This document shows positions 35,897 through 45,515 of a stretch of 64,000 bases of DNA, in pieces. How positions within the stretch are numbered: the stretch's first letter is position 1; every line of letters starts with the position of its first letter. The stretch covers positions 1 to 64,000 of the forward strand of contig CALDHM010000007.1 in the NCBI GenBank assembly GCA_937941455.1. Direction: 5' to 3'. The notes beneath the pieces are model-generated. The model ran no database searches. It saw nothing but the letters and a program-made list of their open reading frames with translations, and was not told the origin of the DNA. The DNA is from an uncultured Pirellulaceae bacterium. Its GTDB lineage: Bacteria; Planctomycetota; Planctomycetia; Pirellulales; Pirellulaceae. Both the position numbers and the translations under genes were made by a program.

Positions 35897-36374
35897 CGGT
35901 TGTCATCCGTTAGCAGGCGAGCGACCTTGGCGGCAAAACAAAGAGGCCTCTCGCTTCGATTTCAAAGCCCGTCACTGAGCCAGAAAACGAAGCCCAACAA
36001 CCGAGCGATTTACTGGCAATCAGAAGCGGCTCCATGCATCCACTTGAGCTGGCTACCGTTCGGTTTGCTTCCCAGCAAACTGCTCAAGTGGTCCATGATT
36101 CTAAGGTCGCTAGCACCGCTGTCAAACCGTCTTCGAGAAAAAAAAATCGCGGCGCGAAATGAAACAAAAAGTGACCGAAAATTCTCGTTGCATTCGAGTG
36201 TCAAGTAGGGCGAAAAAAATATTTTTTCGCACGAAAAAAAATGGCACGCATGTTCTGGTTCAGAATTGCGCCGTGGAAAAGTTGTCGAAGCGTGCGGGTT
36301 GTCGGTCGCCAGCTTGCTCCATTCCGCGCGGAGTCCGCCAAGATTCAGCGAGAAACAAGCGAATCTGCTCGTTT
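35897..36374. other. AT-rich gap upstream of dnaA, no clear origin
   Basis: 478 bases. It contains 'AAAAAAATATTTTTTCG' and other A/T tracts near 36145-36240, which would suit an unwinding element, and a CCACTTGAGC / GCTCAAGTGG inverted repeat at about 36040-36095. I found no TTATCCACA-type DnaA boxes, so an origin is not supported. No gene is supported. Confidence 0.45.
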
Positions 36375-37154
36375 TTACTGCAGCAGTTCGACGGCATCCG
36401 CCATCTCCTTGCTGATGCCGAAGCGAAACGCGGGCAACGCGACTTCGAAAAATACGGCGTAATTTTCATAGTTGTTTTCGCGGCGAATCACCGAGGATTC
36501 CTGGATGATCAACGCTCCGCCAACAGCCGTCCACGATTTGTTGACGAAAACTCTCTGAGAATTACCCCCTTTGGGCCGGAGTTTCCAGTTGTCGGCCGTG
36601 AATTTCTTGAAGGCCTCTGGGTCGCCAGTCCACCCGCGAAAGGCGATCTTCGCCAGTTTGCCTGACGAATCAAAATAGTAGGTCAGGGCACCGTGGATAT
36701 CCGTCATTTGACGCCCCGAACTGAACTCACAACGATACGCCGTCAAATTGTGAGCGCTCGGAAGAACTGAAATCCTTTCCCAATTCCGTTTCACCCAAAC
36801 GGCATCGATGTCGGGTCGAAACACGTCGGCAAAATTGATCGACGGTTGCCAACTCATGGCGATCGGATCGCCGACGACCGGATGCTGGACTTGGGCTGTC
36901 TGGTGAGACCACGGATCGGCGAAATACTGCGCCTGGTCTGTGGCAACCGACGAGACTGCGGATGCTGATAATGCTGGATAACTCGCCGAATCAACACCGC
37001 GTGCGAACCTGGCCAATTCGAACGGCTGCGACTGATCGAGACTTTCCCCAACACCGACGGTCTGCAACGAAGGGGCGGTCGGTTCGTTGACAGTCATGAG
37101 CAAGGGTATCCCCAAAACACTTGCAATCACTGCTGGCCAGAAGTTTTTCGACAT
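36375..37154 (-). CDS. Exported protein of unknown function
   Basis: 259 residues from ATG 37154 (MSKNFWPAVIASVLGIPLLM), with AAGGAAAG upstream. The N-terminus is a signal peptide or single anchor. The rest is soluble: a Ser/Gln/Pro-rich segment, then a folded region with 'PSINFADVFRPDIDAVWVKR' and 'HGALTYYFDSSGKLAKIAFR'. The latter looks like a beta-sandwich lipoprotein-like domain. Planctomycete proteins of this type exist, but I cannot name the family safely. No operon partners. Confidence 0.7.
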   Translation of the reverse strand: MSKNFWPAVIASVLGIPLLMTVNEPTAPSLQTVGVGESLDQSQPFELARFARGVDSASYPALSASAVSSVATDQAQYFADPWSHQTAQVQHPVVGDPIAMSWQPSINFADVFRPDIDAVWVKRNWERISVLPSAHNLTAYRCEFSSGRQMTDIHGALTYYFDSSGKLAKIAFRGWTGDPEAFKKFTADNWKLRPKGGNSQRVFVNKSWTAVGGALIIQESSVIRRENNYENYAVFFEVALPAFRFGISKEMADAVELLQ

Positions 37155-37373
37155 ATTCAACTTTCCTTCGCGCAATGCTCAGACTGCCGGGGCACTACTG
37201 CTTCATCTCCGCGGATGGCATGCTCGACCGCAAGACGATCAGGCGGCGACGGCATCCACAACCGTCGAAGGCAGGGGCGACCGTTCTATTAAATACCCTT
37301 CGGCTAATGCCACCAAAGACAGCAAAGCTGCAGCAGATTTGCTGATGAATCGGGTTGCCATGAAAATGCCGGT
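37155..37373. other. Gap without a supported gene
   Basis: 219 bases between two leftward hypothetical genes. One frame on each strand is open, but neither looks like protein. Confidence 0.35.
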
Positions 37374-37778
37374 TCAGAAATCGTCGAGCCAGGAGGGATC
37401 GACCTTCAAAATATGGGCGATGAAATTCAGCTCCGACGTGAAGTCATCCAACGTCGATTTGCGGCGGTAGCCCAAGGACTTCAACGTCTCTTCATAGTTC
37501 TCGATAGGGATTTTCGCCGAAACTTGTTTGATCAACGTCTGGAACTCGGGAGCCGACAAGGCCTCTTCGAAATCGTCCCAGCGGCGGATCATGTGATTCG
37601 AATTCCGCTGCAAAATCTGATGCCGTAGATAACTGGCCAGTTGCGGGTATTTCGCCAAGCTGGCACAGCAACCGGCCATCAGCAAAGCCCGGTCGGAATC
37701 GGAAATCATGCCACGATTCTTGTAGGCCATCGCTAAATCCAGGTAGATAACTAACTCATCCCACAACTCGGCACTCAT
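37374..37778 (-). CDS. Small soluble protein of unknown function
   Basis: 134 residues from ATG 37778 (MSAELWDELVIYLDLAMAYK). It is largely helical with no membrane segment and no recognised domain; 'DSDRALLMAGCCASLAKYPQ' and 'QVSAKIPIENYEETLKSLGY' give normal protein composition. It lies alone, 219 bases upstream (in its own direction) of the exported protein, with an AT-rich stretch before the start. Confidence 0.7.
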   Translation of the reverse strand: MSAELWDELVIYLDLAMAYKNRGMISDSDRALLMAGCCASLAKYPQLASYLRHQILQRNSNHMIRRWDDFEEALSAPEFQTLIKQVSAKIPIENYEETLKSLGYRRKSTLDDFTSELNFIAHILKVDPSWLDDF

Positions 37779-38049
37779 CCGGCAGAATTTCTCCAAAAAT
37801 TAACGATGCAGTCATCATAGATTAACAAATTTTTTTATGCGAGTCAGCCACGTTTCCATTCAATGCGACACGATGAAGTTCGTTGCCGTGCGAGATTGCC
37901 AGCCCCCCACGAACGTGGTTTTCTGCACCCCAATTCGACTTTTTTTCTAATGCTACAATAGTGGAGCTTAACTTCCGTCGCAGCGCAGCGAACTCGGGTC
38001 GACGATGTTGGCTACGTGCAGTTTATGATGATTAGGGTATTGCTCGATC

Positions 38050-39279
38050 GTGGATAGTTACCATTGGCTTTTGACCCCTGCGGGAATAGAACGAACCGCC
38101 GAGGCTCGCACGCGGTTGTTGGCCAAGGACAGCATCCTGCGAATCCTGAAAAGTCTGCGCAAATCGATTTCCCCCCCCCAGGCAGCCATGGCGTTGGAGT
38201 TAGCGCAACTCCAAATCCGCGGACGATCGAAGTTTTCGCGCGCCGACCAAATGTTGTTCACAAAGCAGTCGCTGGAACAAGCGACTTCTGAACGGCTGGC
38301 CCGCTACAAGTCCTCGCGGTTCCCCCCGGGGGCCAGCCTGGCGGACATCTGTTGCGGCATCGGTGGCGACGCCATCGGGTTGGCAGCCAATCGCTTAATC
38401 GCGGCCGTCGATCAACAGGAATTGATCGCGCGGATGGCTCAACACAATCTGGCAGCTTACGGTTTGCACGACGCCGCTGTCTATCATTTGACCTTCGCCG
38501 AATTCGATATCTCCGAGATCGATTGCCTGCATTTCGATCCGGACCGCCGCGTAGCGGGTCGCACGGTGCTGGCCCATGATTTTTCTCCATCCATCAACGC
38601 CATTTTCTCGGGAATCGGTCGCCGCTTGACCGGTATCAAACTCGCCCCTGCCACAAACCTTCCCCAACACGTCCGTGAGAAGATTCACCGCGAATTCATC
38701 GGTGAGCGCCGCGAGACGAAGCAACAAATGGTCTGGCTGCATCATCCCGACCTGCCGAACAACATGACGACCTGTACTGTCCTCCGCAGTTCTGGTGCAG
38801 AGTCGATGACTTTCGAAAATCAGGAACAATTCCAGCCCTGCCCGCTCGCGCAGCAGTTTGGAGACTTCTTGTACGAACCGCATTCGGTCGTTCTGGCATC
38901 GCGCTTGGTTAACGGACTGGCCCGGGCCTTAGGGTTGTCGCGAGTCGGACATGGTTCCGCCTATCTCACCGGCGGTCAAACAAGGCCAACCGCGCTGGCG
39001 ACATGCTTCAAAATACACAGTGTCGTTCCCTTGAGTATCGAGCGGGTTGCCAACCATATCCACCGCGAACAATTCGGCGAAATCGAATGGAAAAAAAGGG
39101 CGATCGAACAGGAGACCTACGAGCAATTGGCCAAGCTGAAAAGTCGCGGCAATCGCCGCATCACAGCGGTCGTCACCCCTTCATTCTGCGGGCCTGTCGT
39201 TGTCTTCTGTCAGCGCACAACGGAACTTGCTCAGGAATCGTCCGTGGTCAAGTCCGATCAAGCCAATAGCGAGATTTGA
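38050..39279 (+). CDS. SAM-dependent methyltransferase with THUMP-like C-terminus
   Basis: 409 residues from GTG 38050. After a helical N-terminal domain, 'ASLADICCGIGGDAIGLAAN' is motif I of a Rossmann methyltransferase, followed by 'LIAAVDQQE' (motif II) and 'IDCLHFDPDRR' (motif IV, DPxR). The last ~80 residues ('ATCFKIHSVVPLSIERVANH') match the THUMP_like domain often attached to these enzymes. A nucleic-acid substrate, probably RNA, is inferred from that domain. Its last 32 bases overlap the convergent amidohydrolase gene. Confidence 0.85.
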   Translation: MDSYHWLLTPAGIERTAEARTRLLAKDSILRILKSLRKSISPPQAAMALELAQLQIRGRSKFSRADQMLFTKQSLEQATSERLARYKSSRFPPGASLADICCGIGGDAIGLAANRLIAAVDQQELIARMAQHNLAAYGLHDAAVYHLTFAEFDISEIDCLHFDPDRRVAGRTVLAHDFSPSINAIFSGIGRRLTGIKLAPATNLPQHVREKIHREFIGERRETKQQMVWLHHPDLPNNMTTCTVLRSSGAESMTFENQEQFQPCPLAQQFGDFLYEPHSVVLASRLVNGLARALGLSRVGHGSAYLTGGQTRPTALATCFKIHSVVPLSIERVANHIHREQFGEIEWKKRAIEQETYEQLAKLKSRGNRRITAVVTPSFCGPVVVFCQRTTELAQESSVVKSDQANSEI

Positions 39280-40471
39280 CGCGCCCGTGCAGCAAGGCAG
39301 CAGCGGGATCGTCGCCAAGCGGGTCCGTGAGTTCCATCACCAACACGCCGGGGGTTTCTCCAACTCGTAACGCGCCGAAGCGATGCCCCAGTCCCAAGGC
39401 CTCCGCCCCCATTACGGTCCCCATTTCGAGAATCGTCGCCGCTGACAGTTCCGGAAACTTCGCAGCGACCATCCGCAACTCAGCCAACAGATCCAAATCG
39501 GGATTGCTCGCTCGTGAGTCGGTACCGATCGCCACATGAATCCCCCGCGCGAGCATCTCCAGCAGCGGATAGTCCTCATGCCCGAAGTAATCGTGAGTTC
39601 GCGGGCAGTACACGATCGACATCTCTGGAAAGCTGGAGATCCAATCCAATTGCTTGGGCTGCAAATAATTCCCATGAATAATGAGGCTGCGCCGCGCGCG
39701 ACTGAGCCAATCCAAACAATAATCGATCGAACACAATCGCTGCGCCGGGTCAAAAAGGTTCAGTTCCGTCAGGAATTCGCGAAACGGGCCATGCCCAGTC
39801 TCCAGGAACTGAATTTCCTCCCGCGACTCCGCCAAATGCATGGCGACCAAGGCGTCTTCTTGAATCGCGAGGGACATGATCGACTCGAACAGTCGCGGGT
39901 GAAGCGAATAGGGGGCATGCGGACTCAGCCCCACTTGCTCGCCGCGCTTCGTTCCAGTGATCCGTTCCCACGTGGACCACAATTCTTGCTGCCGCGATTC
40001 AATCATGTCCTCCCGCATCCCCAATTGTTCGAGCAATGGAACACTCGTCAATGGTGATTCGCGATAGGGAGCCAGGTCCCATGGCGCGACTGAGATATCC
40101 GCCAGCAAGGCTACGCCGTGTCGCTCCGATTCGTCAAGGCCGCGCGAGATCGCGCGGCGGCGCGATTCAACCTCCTCGCCGATTTCTGCCTTCCTCGCTC
40201 GTTCGCGAAGGACTTCCCGAATCCAAGCGGACATGCCTAGTCCGCGCTGGCCGAGCGGTTCCCTCAGGTGGCTGAACTCCAGATGGGTATGCGCGTTGAC
40301 GAATCCCGGTACGATCATCGCATGTTGTGGCAGGCGAATCCCTTTGTCTCCCGACCTGCTTTCACGAATTTCGACGATCCGCGCCCCCGCCATGCGAATC
40401 AGTCCATGCCGGATCGGCGGCTCTGAAATTGGCAAAATCCAGTCGGCGATAAAATCCTGGACGGTTGGCAT
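39248..40471 (-). CDS. Amidohydrolase, aminofutalosine deaminase-like
   Basis: 407 residues from ATG 40471; an ATG six codons earlier is also possible. Metal ligands of the amidohydrolase superfamily are present: 'VPGFVNAHTHLEFSHLREPL' (HxH), 'VGLSPHAPYSLHPRLF' (third His), 'MHLAESREEI' and 'AIGTDSRASNPDLDLLAELR' (Asp). This pattern fits SsnA/MtaD-type deaminases, and 'SPHAPYS' with 'GTDSRASN' resembles aminodeoxyfutalosine deaminase of the futalosine menaquinone route. No other mqn gene is near, so the substrate is uncertain. The 3' end overlaps the convergent methyltransferase. Confidence 0.85.
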   Translation of the reverse strand: MPTVQDFIADWILPISEPPIRHGLIRMAGARIVEIRESRSGDKGIRLPQHAMIVPGFVNAHTHLEFSHLREPLGQRGLGMSAWIREVLRERARKAEIGEEVESRRRAISRGLDESERHGVALLADISVAPWDLAPYRESPLTSVPLLEQLGMREDMIESRQQELWSTWERITGTKRGEQVGLSPHAPYSLHPRLFESIMSLAIQEDALVAMHLAESREEIQFLETGHGPFREFLTELNLFDPAQRLCSIDYCLDWLSRARRSLIIHGNYLQPKQLDWISSFPEMSIVYCPRTHDYFGHEDYPLLEMLARGIHVAIGTDSRASNPDLDLLAELRMVAAKFPELSAATILEMGTVMGAEALGLGHRFGALRVGETPGVLVMELTDPLGDDPAAALLHGRVKSRYWLDRT

Positions 40472-40498
40472 GCGGACGATTATGACCATCGTTCGCGA

Positions 40499-42760
40499 TC
40501 AGGCAAGGTCCTGATAAACGCCGCGGAGTTGATTGCAGAATCTACCAAGTCGCGAAAAGTCGAAATTTTTGATATCGGCTCGCGACGTTTCTTTCCACAT
40601 CCAATACAGCAAACATCCGCCCGTTACCGTCATGAACAAAGCTGGACCGACGTGGTAGGAGATCCCGCCCCGTTCTCCCACACTGAGCAACCATTCAAAA
40701 CTCGACAACCACTGCGAACCGGCTAGATTCGCTCCCAGCACCGTCAATGAGTTGTGGACGGCATGGTAGGCGATGCAGGGCAGCAAACTCCCCGTGCGAA
40801 CCGCGAGAAAACCCAGAACTATGCCGACAAAAAACGTCAGCAACGATTGCTGAAATACGGCGTGAGCCGCGCCGAAGAAGAAACTAGCGATTGCAACCGC
40901 CAGCCACTGGTTCTTCACACCCTGAGCACCGCTGAGGATGAACCCGCGAAACGCCAATTCTTCCAACAACGCGGGCATCACGGCCAACACCAGCAACAGC
41001 AACCAGACAGGAGGCGTCGACGCCAGCAGATTTTCTATGAGCCCGTGCAGCGCCGCCAAATCATGGGCGGGCGGATAAATCGCCAAGATGATTCGGCTGA
41101 GCGTGGCAAAGGCAGGATGAAAGCAGACCGCCAAAAACATTGCGGCAGCTATGAACGAAGGACGGCACCATGTCAACCGCAAAGACAAAAGCGGTCGCCG
41201 CGTCAAAATCGTCGCCATCAACACCGCGGGCACTGCGACCGTCGCCAACAAAATGACGAAGGTTTGCCGACCGAATTCGTACCAATCGTCGGGAACACCT
41301 ACGCCGAAGCTGACAAAGAACTTCGCCAGCAAGATCAACACACCACACAGCAGGGCATGCCCGACCGTGGGTAGATCCCCCCGATGCTGCAACACGAACG
41401 ACAGCCATGCTCCGATGCCGAAACGCTCGGAGGCGCGAAACAGGACCCCTTCGCTGTTGAACTGATAGACGACCCAACGCACGGCGGCAGCCACGCCGAG
41501 CAATGTGACGAGAATCACCACCACCGAATACCGCAACACCGGGTCGAAACTTCCCTCGATCAACGAACGCAACAGCAACATCACATTGGTGACGGGAATC
41601 AAGCTGGTTCCTAAATCGAGTTGAGTCGCGGGCAGCATCGGCAAAATCATCAGCGGCATCGACACCATGATCAGCGGCACGAGATAGTATTGGCCTTCCT
41701 TCGAGCTGCGGGCAAACGCGGCCGCTGCCAAGGATACGGCCCCGAAGAGTGCCGCGACCGGTACCATCGCCAGCACTAACCAAAAGACCGACAGGAGTGG
41801 TGGCGGCCCCAACGCGGCAACTCCCAGCGGACCACCGGCCAGATGACTCAACTTGCTCATCACGAAGGTGGTTGTGATCGTCAAACTGGCCAGGTTCAGC
41901 ACGGCCGTCGCAATACTGAACACGATCACCGTCAATAATTTTCCAAGCGCGATTTCCGAACGACTAGCCGGACTGCTTAGCAAGGTTTCGAAGGTACCGC
42001 GTTCTTTCTCGCCGGCGCACAAATCGACGGCAGGATAGAATGCTCCGGTCAAACACCAGACCATGATCAGCAACGGCAGAATTTTGCTCCAAGCAGCCGA
42101 GTTCCGTTCGGCTTTTCTTGCGACATCCATGACCTCGAATCGCACCGGCAGGGCGTCGGCCATCGTCATCTGCCGTTCGGCCAAGCGTCGCTCGAACAAG
42201 GCTAGTTGCCAGCGATTGAGAACACTTTGCCACCGCTCCAAGGCAATACGAGATTTGTCGGATGCAGAACTCGTCAACATGTAAGCGTTCGGTTTCGGTG
42301 CAAGCGAAGCGTCCGCAACGTCTGCATCCACGGGTCGCGGGATGACGACCGTCAAATCGACCTTGCGCTGGGCCATTTGCTGCTGGATCCATTGATCGAT
42401 CAGTTCCAGCGTCCCTTCGCTTTCCTGAGCACGGCGGAACCGATCGAAAATTTCGCAAAACCCGTGTTCATCGACGGGCGAGATCGCCAACCGGACCAGC
42501 GACGCCTGGTTCTCCGGCAACCATTCGGACGCCACTTCTTCGCCGCGAATTAAGGGGGGATCGGTCGGCAAATTCCCGGCGCCGACAACCCAGATCGTGA
42601 CCGGGTGCTCGCGAAAGAACTGCGTGATTTGAATCAGCGACAATCCCAGCAATGGATACAGCAGCAGCGGCAACACGACCACCGTAAATAGCGTCCGGCG
42701 GTCCCGCAGTTGGTCCTTCAATTCGCGAATCAAAATCAATTTGATATTCGTCCAGGTCAT
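40499..42760 (-). CDS. ABC-2 permease (NatB-like) fused to CPBP intramembrane protease
   Basis: 753 residues. The N-terminal part is an ABC-2 permease: first helix 'FTVVVLPLLLYPLLGLSLIQ', a large extracytoplasmic loop of about 150 residues, then 'LLIMVWCLTGAFYPAVDLCA' and 'ETLLSSPASRSEIALGKLLT', which marks NatB-type subunits. The C-terminal ~250 residues form a CPBP/CAAX-type domain with 'ALLEELAFRGFILSG' (EExxxR), 'FFFGAAHAVFQQS' and 'AYHAVHNS', the glutamate and histidine ligands of these membrane proteases. Overlaps the ATPase gene by 4 bases. The exported substrate is unknown. Confidence 0.92.
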   Translation of the reverse strand: MTWTNIKLILIRELKDQLRDRRTLFTVVVLPLLLYPLLGLSLIQITQFFREHPVTIWVVGAGNLPTDPPLIRGEEVASEWLPENQASLVRLAISPVDEHGFCEIFDRFRRAQESEGTLELIDQWIQQQMAQRKVDLTVVIPRPVDADVADASLAPKPNAYMLTSSASDKSRIALERWQSVLNRWQLALFERRLAERQMTMADALPVRFEVMDVARKAERNSAAWSKILPLLIMVWCLTGAFYPAVDLCAGEKERGTFETLLSSPASRSEIALGKLLTVIVFSIATAVLNLASLTITTTFVMSKLSHLAGGPLGVAALGPPPLLSVFWLVLAMVPVAALFGAVSLAAAAFARSSKEGQYYLVPLIMVSMPLMILPMLPATQLDLGTSLIPVTNVMLLLRSLIEGSFDPVLRYSVVVILVTLLGVAAAVRWVVYQFNSEGVLFRASERFGIGAWLSFVLQHRGDLPTVGHALLCGVLILLAKFFVSFGVGVPDDWYEFGRQTFVILLATVAVPAVLMATILTRRPLLSLRLTWCRPSFIAAAMFLAVCFHPAFATLSRIILAIYPPAHDLAALHGLIENLLASTPPVWLLLLVLAVMPALLEELAFRGFILSGAQGVKNQWLAVAIASFFFGAAHAVFQQSLLTFFVGIVLGFLAVRTGSLLPCIAYHAVHNSLTVLGANLAGSQWLSSFEWLLSVGERGGISYHVGPALFMTVTGGCLLYWMWKETSRADIKNFDFSRLGRFCNQLRGVYQDLA

Positions 42761-43527
42761 CCGTTTCTCATCGCTAGACTGCTATGCTCCCGCTCGCTTT
42801 GAGCAATCAATTCGTAGAACAACTCCTCGGCGTCGTGCACCTCGTGCTCATCGGCCAATTGTTGCAAGGAACCCGCCGCCACAATCCGTCCGCGATTCAT
42901 GATGGCGACAAGATTGCAGAGGCGACTGATCTCCGACATGATGTGGGACGAATAGATGACGCATTTCCCTTCATCGCGCAATTCCTCGACGGAACGGAAA
43001 ACTTCGCGGGCCGCCAAGACGTCGAGCCCTGATGTGGCTTCGTCGAAAATCAGAACCGGCGGATCGTGAACCAGGGCCCTGACGATCGACACCTTCTGTT
43101 TCATCCCGGTGGACATTTTGCTGCCGAGCAGGTTGCGCATTCCGTTCATTTGGAAACGGTCGAATAGTCGCTCCATGCGCAGCTGTAGCTCGTCCTCATT
43201 CATCCCATTGAGCCGCCCAAATAGTTCCACCATCTCCCAGGCGGTCATGCGATCGTAAATCATCGTGTTCACAGACACGAACCCGATTTGTCGTCGGACG
43301 TCGCTGGGTGATTCGGTCACCTCGTAGCCGTTGACCAAGGCGATTCCTGAGGTCGGCTTCAACACGGTGCTGAGTATTCGCATCGCGGTGGACTTTCCGG
43401 CACCGTTGGGGCCCAAGAGTCCGAAGACCTGTCCCGGCATCGCGTCAAAGCTGATCCCCCCCAAGGCCACGAAGTCACCTTCCTGAAATCCGTTGTAGAT
43501 CTTTGTCAGATTGCGGACGTGGATCAT
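42757..43527 (-). CDS. ABC transporter ATP-binding protein (NatA-like)
   Basis: 256 residues from ATG 43527 (MIHVRNLTKIYNGFQEGDFV); the longer frame to 43776 is not protein-like. Walker A 'GLLGPNGAGKSTAMRILSTV', signature 'KMSTGMKQKVSIVRALVHDP' and Walker B 'VLIFDEATSGLDVLAAREVF' are intact, with the 'VIYSSHIMSEI' H-loop. It is the energy partner of the CPBP-fused permease, whose start overlaps its stop (ATGA). NatAB systems extrude sodium in Bacillus, but the CPBP fusion argues against a simple ion pump. Confidence 0.93.
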   Translation of the reverse strand: MIHVRNLTKIYNGFQEGDFVALGGISFDAMPGQVFGLLGPNGAGKSTAMRILSTVLKPTSGIALVNGYEVTESPSDVRRQIGFVSVNTMIYDRMTAWEMVELFGRLNGMNEDELQLRMERLFDRFQMNGMRNLLGSKMSTGMKQKVSIVRALVHDPPVLIFDEATSGLDVLAAREVFRSVEELRDEGKCVIYSSHIMSEISRLCNLVAIMNRGRIVAAGSLQQLADEHEVHDAEELFYELIAQSEREHSSLAMRNG

Positions 43528-43945
43528 CGCGGTAACTCTTGGAAACAAACGACTTCGAGGGATCGCCCGTGGCTGAAAGGTTGAACATCGATTAGTCCCT
43601 TCGAACAGCTTCGGCGCGAGGACAATTCTCCAGCAAAGCCTAGGCCAAGTTTCGGATTCGGGTGTCGAAAGTTCGATCGAATCGGTTATTCGGGCGCGCG
43701 ACCCAACCAGAACAACCGGCCAATTCACGCAATTCGAATTTTCGATAATCCATGCCGACCTTTCAGGTCCGATCACCGATAACTAACGCTAATGAGCGGG
43801 ACTCCTCTGGCCAGCGTTTCCCGTAGACCCTTCTGGCGTCCGCCGGAATAAACCCGCCTTGCCGACTGTTGGGCTGCACACGGTTGCCGACGCGGACGAA
43901 CAGTTCAAGCGGCCTAATTCAATCCGTACACTTGCGAGAGCACGA
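43528..43945. other. Divergent intergenic region, no gene supported
   Basis: 418 bases between the ABC operon (leftward) and the AAA protein (rightward). The first 29 codons of the rightward frame (from 43859) are not protein-like. A copy of the 'AAGCCTAGG' core seen in other gaps occurs near 43637. No promoter recognised. Confidence 0.35.
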
Positions 43946-45301
43946 ATGTCCCAGTTCACTCCAGCCACCAGCGCTGCTACCTACACGATACCGTCCATGC
44001 CGGCAACCCAACCGTCGAGTGTACCGGACATGCATGCGACTCTTTTTTGGCCACGTCAGCCAGCAACCCTCGATGAAGCGCAACTTGCTCCCAACGATCT
44101 CTATCCACTGATCCTCAGGATGCTATTTTTGCATGGCGACCAAACCGGACGTGCCATTTCGAAGCGTCTGCGATTACCCTTCGGCATCGTCAATCCTGTG
44201 CTGAGCGCCCTGAAAACAAATCAATTGATCGCCCACAAATCGGCCAGTTCTCATCATGACTACTTGTACGAGCTGACGCCCAAGGGAGCAGAGCAATCGC
44301 GGATTTGCATCGAACGCAGCACTTATTGCGGCTCCGCACCAATTTCCCTTGAAGAATACCATCACGCGATTCTGCGCCAATCGATTCGCAATTGCGCCAT
44401 CACACTGCCAGCTATTCAAAAGGCGTTTTCCGATCTGGTCGTGTCGAAATTACTGCTCGCGCAGATCGGGCAGGCCATCAACTCCGGACGAAGTATGCTG
44501 CTGTTCGGTTCCCCCGGTAATGGCAAAACGCAGATCGCCAAAAGGATCATTCGTGCCATCGAGCCCTACATCTGGATTCCCCGCGCGCTCAGTATCGGTG
44601 GCGACGTGATGCGGGTATTCGATCCGTCGATGCATACCGAAATCCAATTGCCAGAAAATCAACGCTTGGCGAATGACAACCCGATCGACGAGCGGTGGGC
44701 ACTGATCGAGCGTCCCTTCCTATCCGTCGGCGGTGAATTGACCCTGGATCATTTGGAGGCCACACTCAATCCGATCACCAAAATCATCGAAGCCCCAATT
44801 CATATCAAAGCGAATTGCGGCTGCTTGGCCATCGAGGACCTAGGGCGACAACAAACCAGCGTGCCCCATTTGCTCAATCGCTGGATTCTGCCGATGAGCG
44901 AGGGTCACGATTTCGTCAATCTCCCGTCAGGGCGACAAATCAAGGTTTCGTTCGATCTGTTGCTAGTGTTCACGACGAACTTGAACCCGCAGGAATTATG
45001 CGATGAAGCCTTCTTGCGGCGACTTCCCTACAAGATCGAAGTGTTCGATCCCACCGAGCAGCAGTTCCGACAACTCTTCGAACAACGGCGGCAACAATAC
45101 GGCTTCGAGTTCCAACCCGGCATCATCGATTACCTAATCGAATACCACTACAAGCGAAAGAACAAGCCGTTTCGCTTCTGCCATGTGGACGACATCTTGC
45201 AGCAAGCCCGTGATTTTTGTTCTTTCCACAACATGCCGCTGGCGCTCAATCGCGACATTGCCGAGATCGCCATGCTGAATTATTTTTCGGTCAGCAAATG
45301 A
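43946..45301 (+). CDS. Winged-helix plus AAA ATPase, unknown role
   Basis: 451 residues from ATG 43946 (MSQFTPATSAATYTIPSMPA); upstream starts add low-quality sequence. After a Ser/Pro-rich leader comes a winged-helix domain ('ISKRLRLPFGIVNPVLSALK', residues ~75-130). Then the ATPase follows: Walker A 'SMLLFGSPGNGKTQIAKRII', Walker B-like 'CGCLAIEDLGRQQTS' and 'LLLVFTTNLNPQELCDEAFL' with the arginine 'FLRRLPYKI'. Related proteins are annotated as predicted ATPases with chaperone activity. It stands alone. DNA binding plus ATPase suggests a regulatory or DNA-remodelling role. Confidence 0.8.
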   Translation: MSQFTPATSAATYTIPSMPATQPSSVPDMHATLFWPRQPATLDEAQLAPNDLYPLILRMLFLHGDQTGRAISKRLRLPFGIVNPVLSALKTNQLIAHKSASSHHDYLYELTPKGAEQSRICIERSTYCGSAPISLEEYHHAILRQSIRNCAITLPAIQKAFSDLVVSKLLLAQIGQAINSGRSMLLFGSPGNGKTQIAKRIIRAIEPYIWIPRALSIGGDVMRVFDPSMHTEIQLPENQRLANDNPIDERWALIERPFLSVGGELTLDHLEATLNPITKIIEAPIHIKANCGCLAIEDLGRQQTSVPHLLNRWILPMSEGHDFVNLPSGRQIKVSFDLLLVFTTNLNPQELCDEAFLRRLPYKIEVFDPTEQQFRQLFEQRRQQYGFEFQPGIIDYLIEYHYKRKNKPFRFCHVDDILQQARDFCSFHNMPLALNRDIAEIAMLNYFSVSK

Positions 45302-45515
45302 TGCGGAACGCCCACTAAATATTGCGGCGACGGCCCAAACCACTGATTCCAATGTTCCGTCGCAAGATTATGACGGGCCGACTGAGGATCCCGGAAGCGG
45401 CCAGCAGAGACGGCCCGAAGTCGCGGAACTAGGCTTTGTCCCCAAACGATTAGCCGGAACGCGCTGACACCCGGTTTTCGGGAGAACCGCGGGCGAGCGT
45501 CCTGCGGCAGATGAG

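Noticed and set aside
35897-36374. Possible replication origin
   Set aside because: A/T tracts occur, but no DnaA boxes were found, and neighbours are not the usual origin genes.
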